Assembly: GCA_004561775.1 (NCBI GenBank) | Contig: SFUD01000076.1 | Location: 1-5,177 of the forward strand | Reading direction: 5' to 3' | Length of the DNA stretch: 5,177 nt | Source of the DNA: a bacterium | GTDB taxonomy: Bacteria > Bacteroidota > Bacteroidia > Bacteroidales > UBA932 | In this document: positions 4,951 to 5,177 of the stretch, piece after piece | How positions within the stretch are numbered: position 1 is the stretch's first letter | Layout: the number at the start of each line of letters is the position of its first letter | The notes under the pieces: generated by a model | Databases searched by the model: none | What the model was told of the DNA's origin: nothing | What the model saw: the letters and a program-made list of their open reading frames with translations, nothing else | Made by a program: the position numbers and the translations under genes

Positions 4951-5019
4951 CACCGCGCACAGCTATGAAAGTTAATTATTTGATTATGTGACATTTGCAT
5001 TTTTGAAGCGTGCGCGGTG
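4951..5019. repeat. 10-bp inverted repeat around an AT-rich 49-bp core
   Basis: CACCGCGCAC (4951-4960) is the exact reverse complement of GTGCGCGGTG (5010-5019). The 49 bases between them are AT-rich in a GC-rich setting. It could be a long-loop hairpin, a protein site pair, or the ends of a small inserted segment. No flanking target duplication was seen. Confidence 0.45.
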
Positions 5020-5177
5020 ATTTGCAGGAACTGCGCCACGAACAACCAGCAGCAGCATTTGTCATCCAACGCCTGCACCCTTGGCTTGCAATAGCCTCAT
5101 CCAGCTCCCGATACCTGCGCCCCCAGCCAGGCGACAGCCTCATTCTGCGGAGATACGGAGGTGGCGTAGGCAATCGG
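5020..5177. other. Unassigned window end
   Basis: No family is recognised here. The plus frame from 5007 (possible GTG at 5010) is open to the window end for 57 codons, including RYLRPQPGDSLILRRYGGG. On the minus strand a frame enters at 5177 and stops with TGA at 5097-5099, reading IAYATSVSPQNEAVAWLGAQ. Either could be the edge of a gene lying outside the window, but open frames this short are expected by chance at this base composition. Confidence 0.3.

Noticed and set aside
4656..4991. Plus-strand frame of 111 codons through the array
   Set aside because: It is lysine-rich low-complexity translation of the same array, with no consistent repeat at protein level and no start-site context.
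4371..5078. A 235-residue minus-strand frame rich in repeated EHK/FCA/WPSEPPF-like stretches
   Set aside because: It is the translation of the 62-bp hairpin array plus the antisense of the HAD gene. The repeat period is not a multiple of three, other frames on both strands are also open, and no family is recognised.
5097..5177. Possible C-terminal fragment of an M1 aminopeptidase on the minus strand (IAYATS...AVAWL)
   Set aside because: The resemblance covers only about 20 residues, the frame then stops, and no other frame continues the expected family sequence.

Overview
The window reads as chromosome from a gut-type anaerobe of the order Bacteroidales. The signs are a Bacteroidales-type DUF5020/Tsx-like outer-membrane protein, an EFR1-type flavodoxin–ferredoxin, AT-rich leaders without clear Shine-Dalgarno sequences, and a perfect Bacteroidetes-style -7 box (TAnnTTTG) in front of oxyR. 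Genus cannot be fixed from the sequence.

Layout. Positions 1-128 hold a long imperfect palindrome and no gene. A truncated AraC-family DNA-binding domain (129-303, minus) abuts the stop codon of a DUF5020 outer-membrane protein (304-1032, minus). Upstream of that on the same strand lie an EFR1-type flavodoxin/two-[4Fe-4S] protein (1062-1859), a 53-residue rubredoxin (1946-2107) and a rubrerythrin (2111-2650). The 254-bp divergent region (2651-2904) carries two unrelated tandem-repeat arrays and an OxyR-operator-like sequence. oxyR follows on the plus strand (2905-3831), then a GC-rich hairpin and a 16-bp triple repeat, then a HAD phosphatase (3934-4542). From 4543 to the end no gene is convincing; the main content is a strictly 62-bp-periodic tandem array whose copies contain a GCACAAAA/TTTTGTGC hairpin.

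How the genes fit. The core is a peroxide-defence locus: the sensor OxyR, with its redox cysteines at 199 and 208, is divergent from rubrerythrin (NADH-linked peroxidase chemistry) and rubredoxin (its usual electron carrier). The EFR1 protein could feed electrons from low-potential metabolism into rubredoxin, which would make the minus-strand cluster a self-contained electron route to H2O2; that step is inference. A terminator-like hairpin ending three bases before the EFR1 ATG suggests that rbr-rub is expressed above the two downstream genes. Peroxide-stress genes are well known in this group. What deserves a second look is the regulatory architecture, the rubredoxin with both knuckle glycines replaced by lysine, the AraC relic, and the 62-bp hairpin array.
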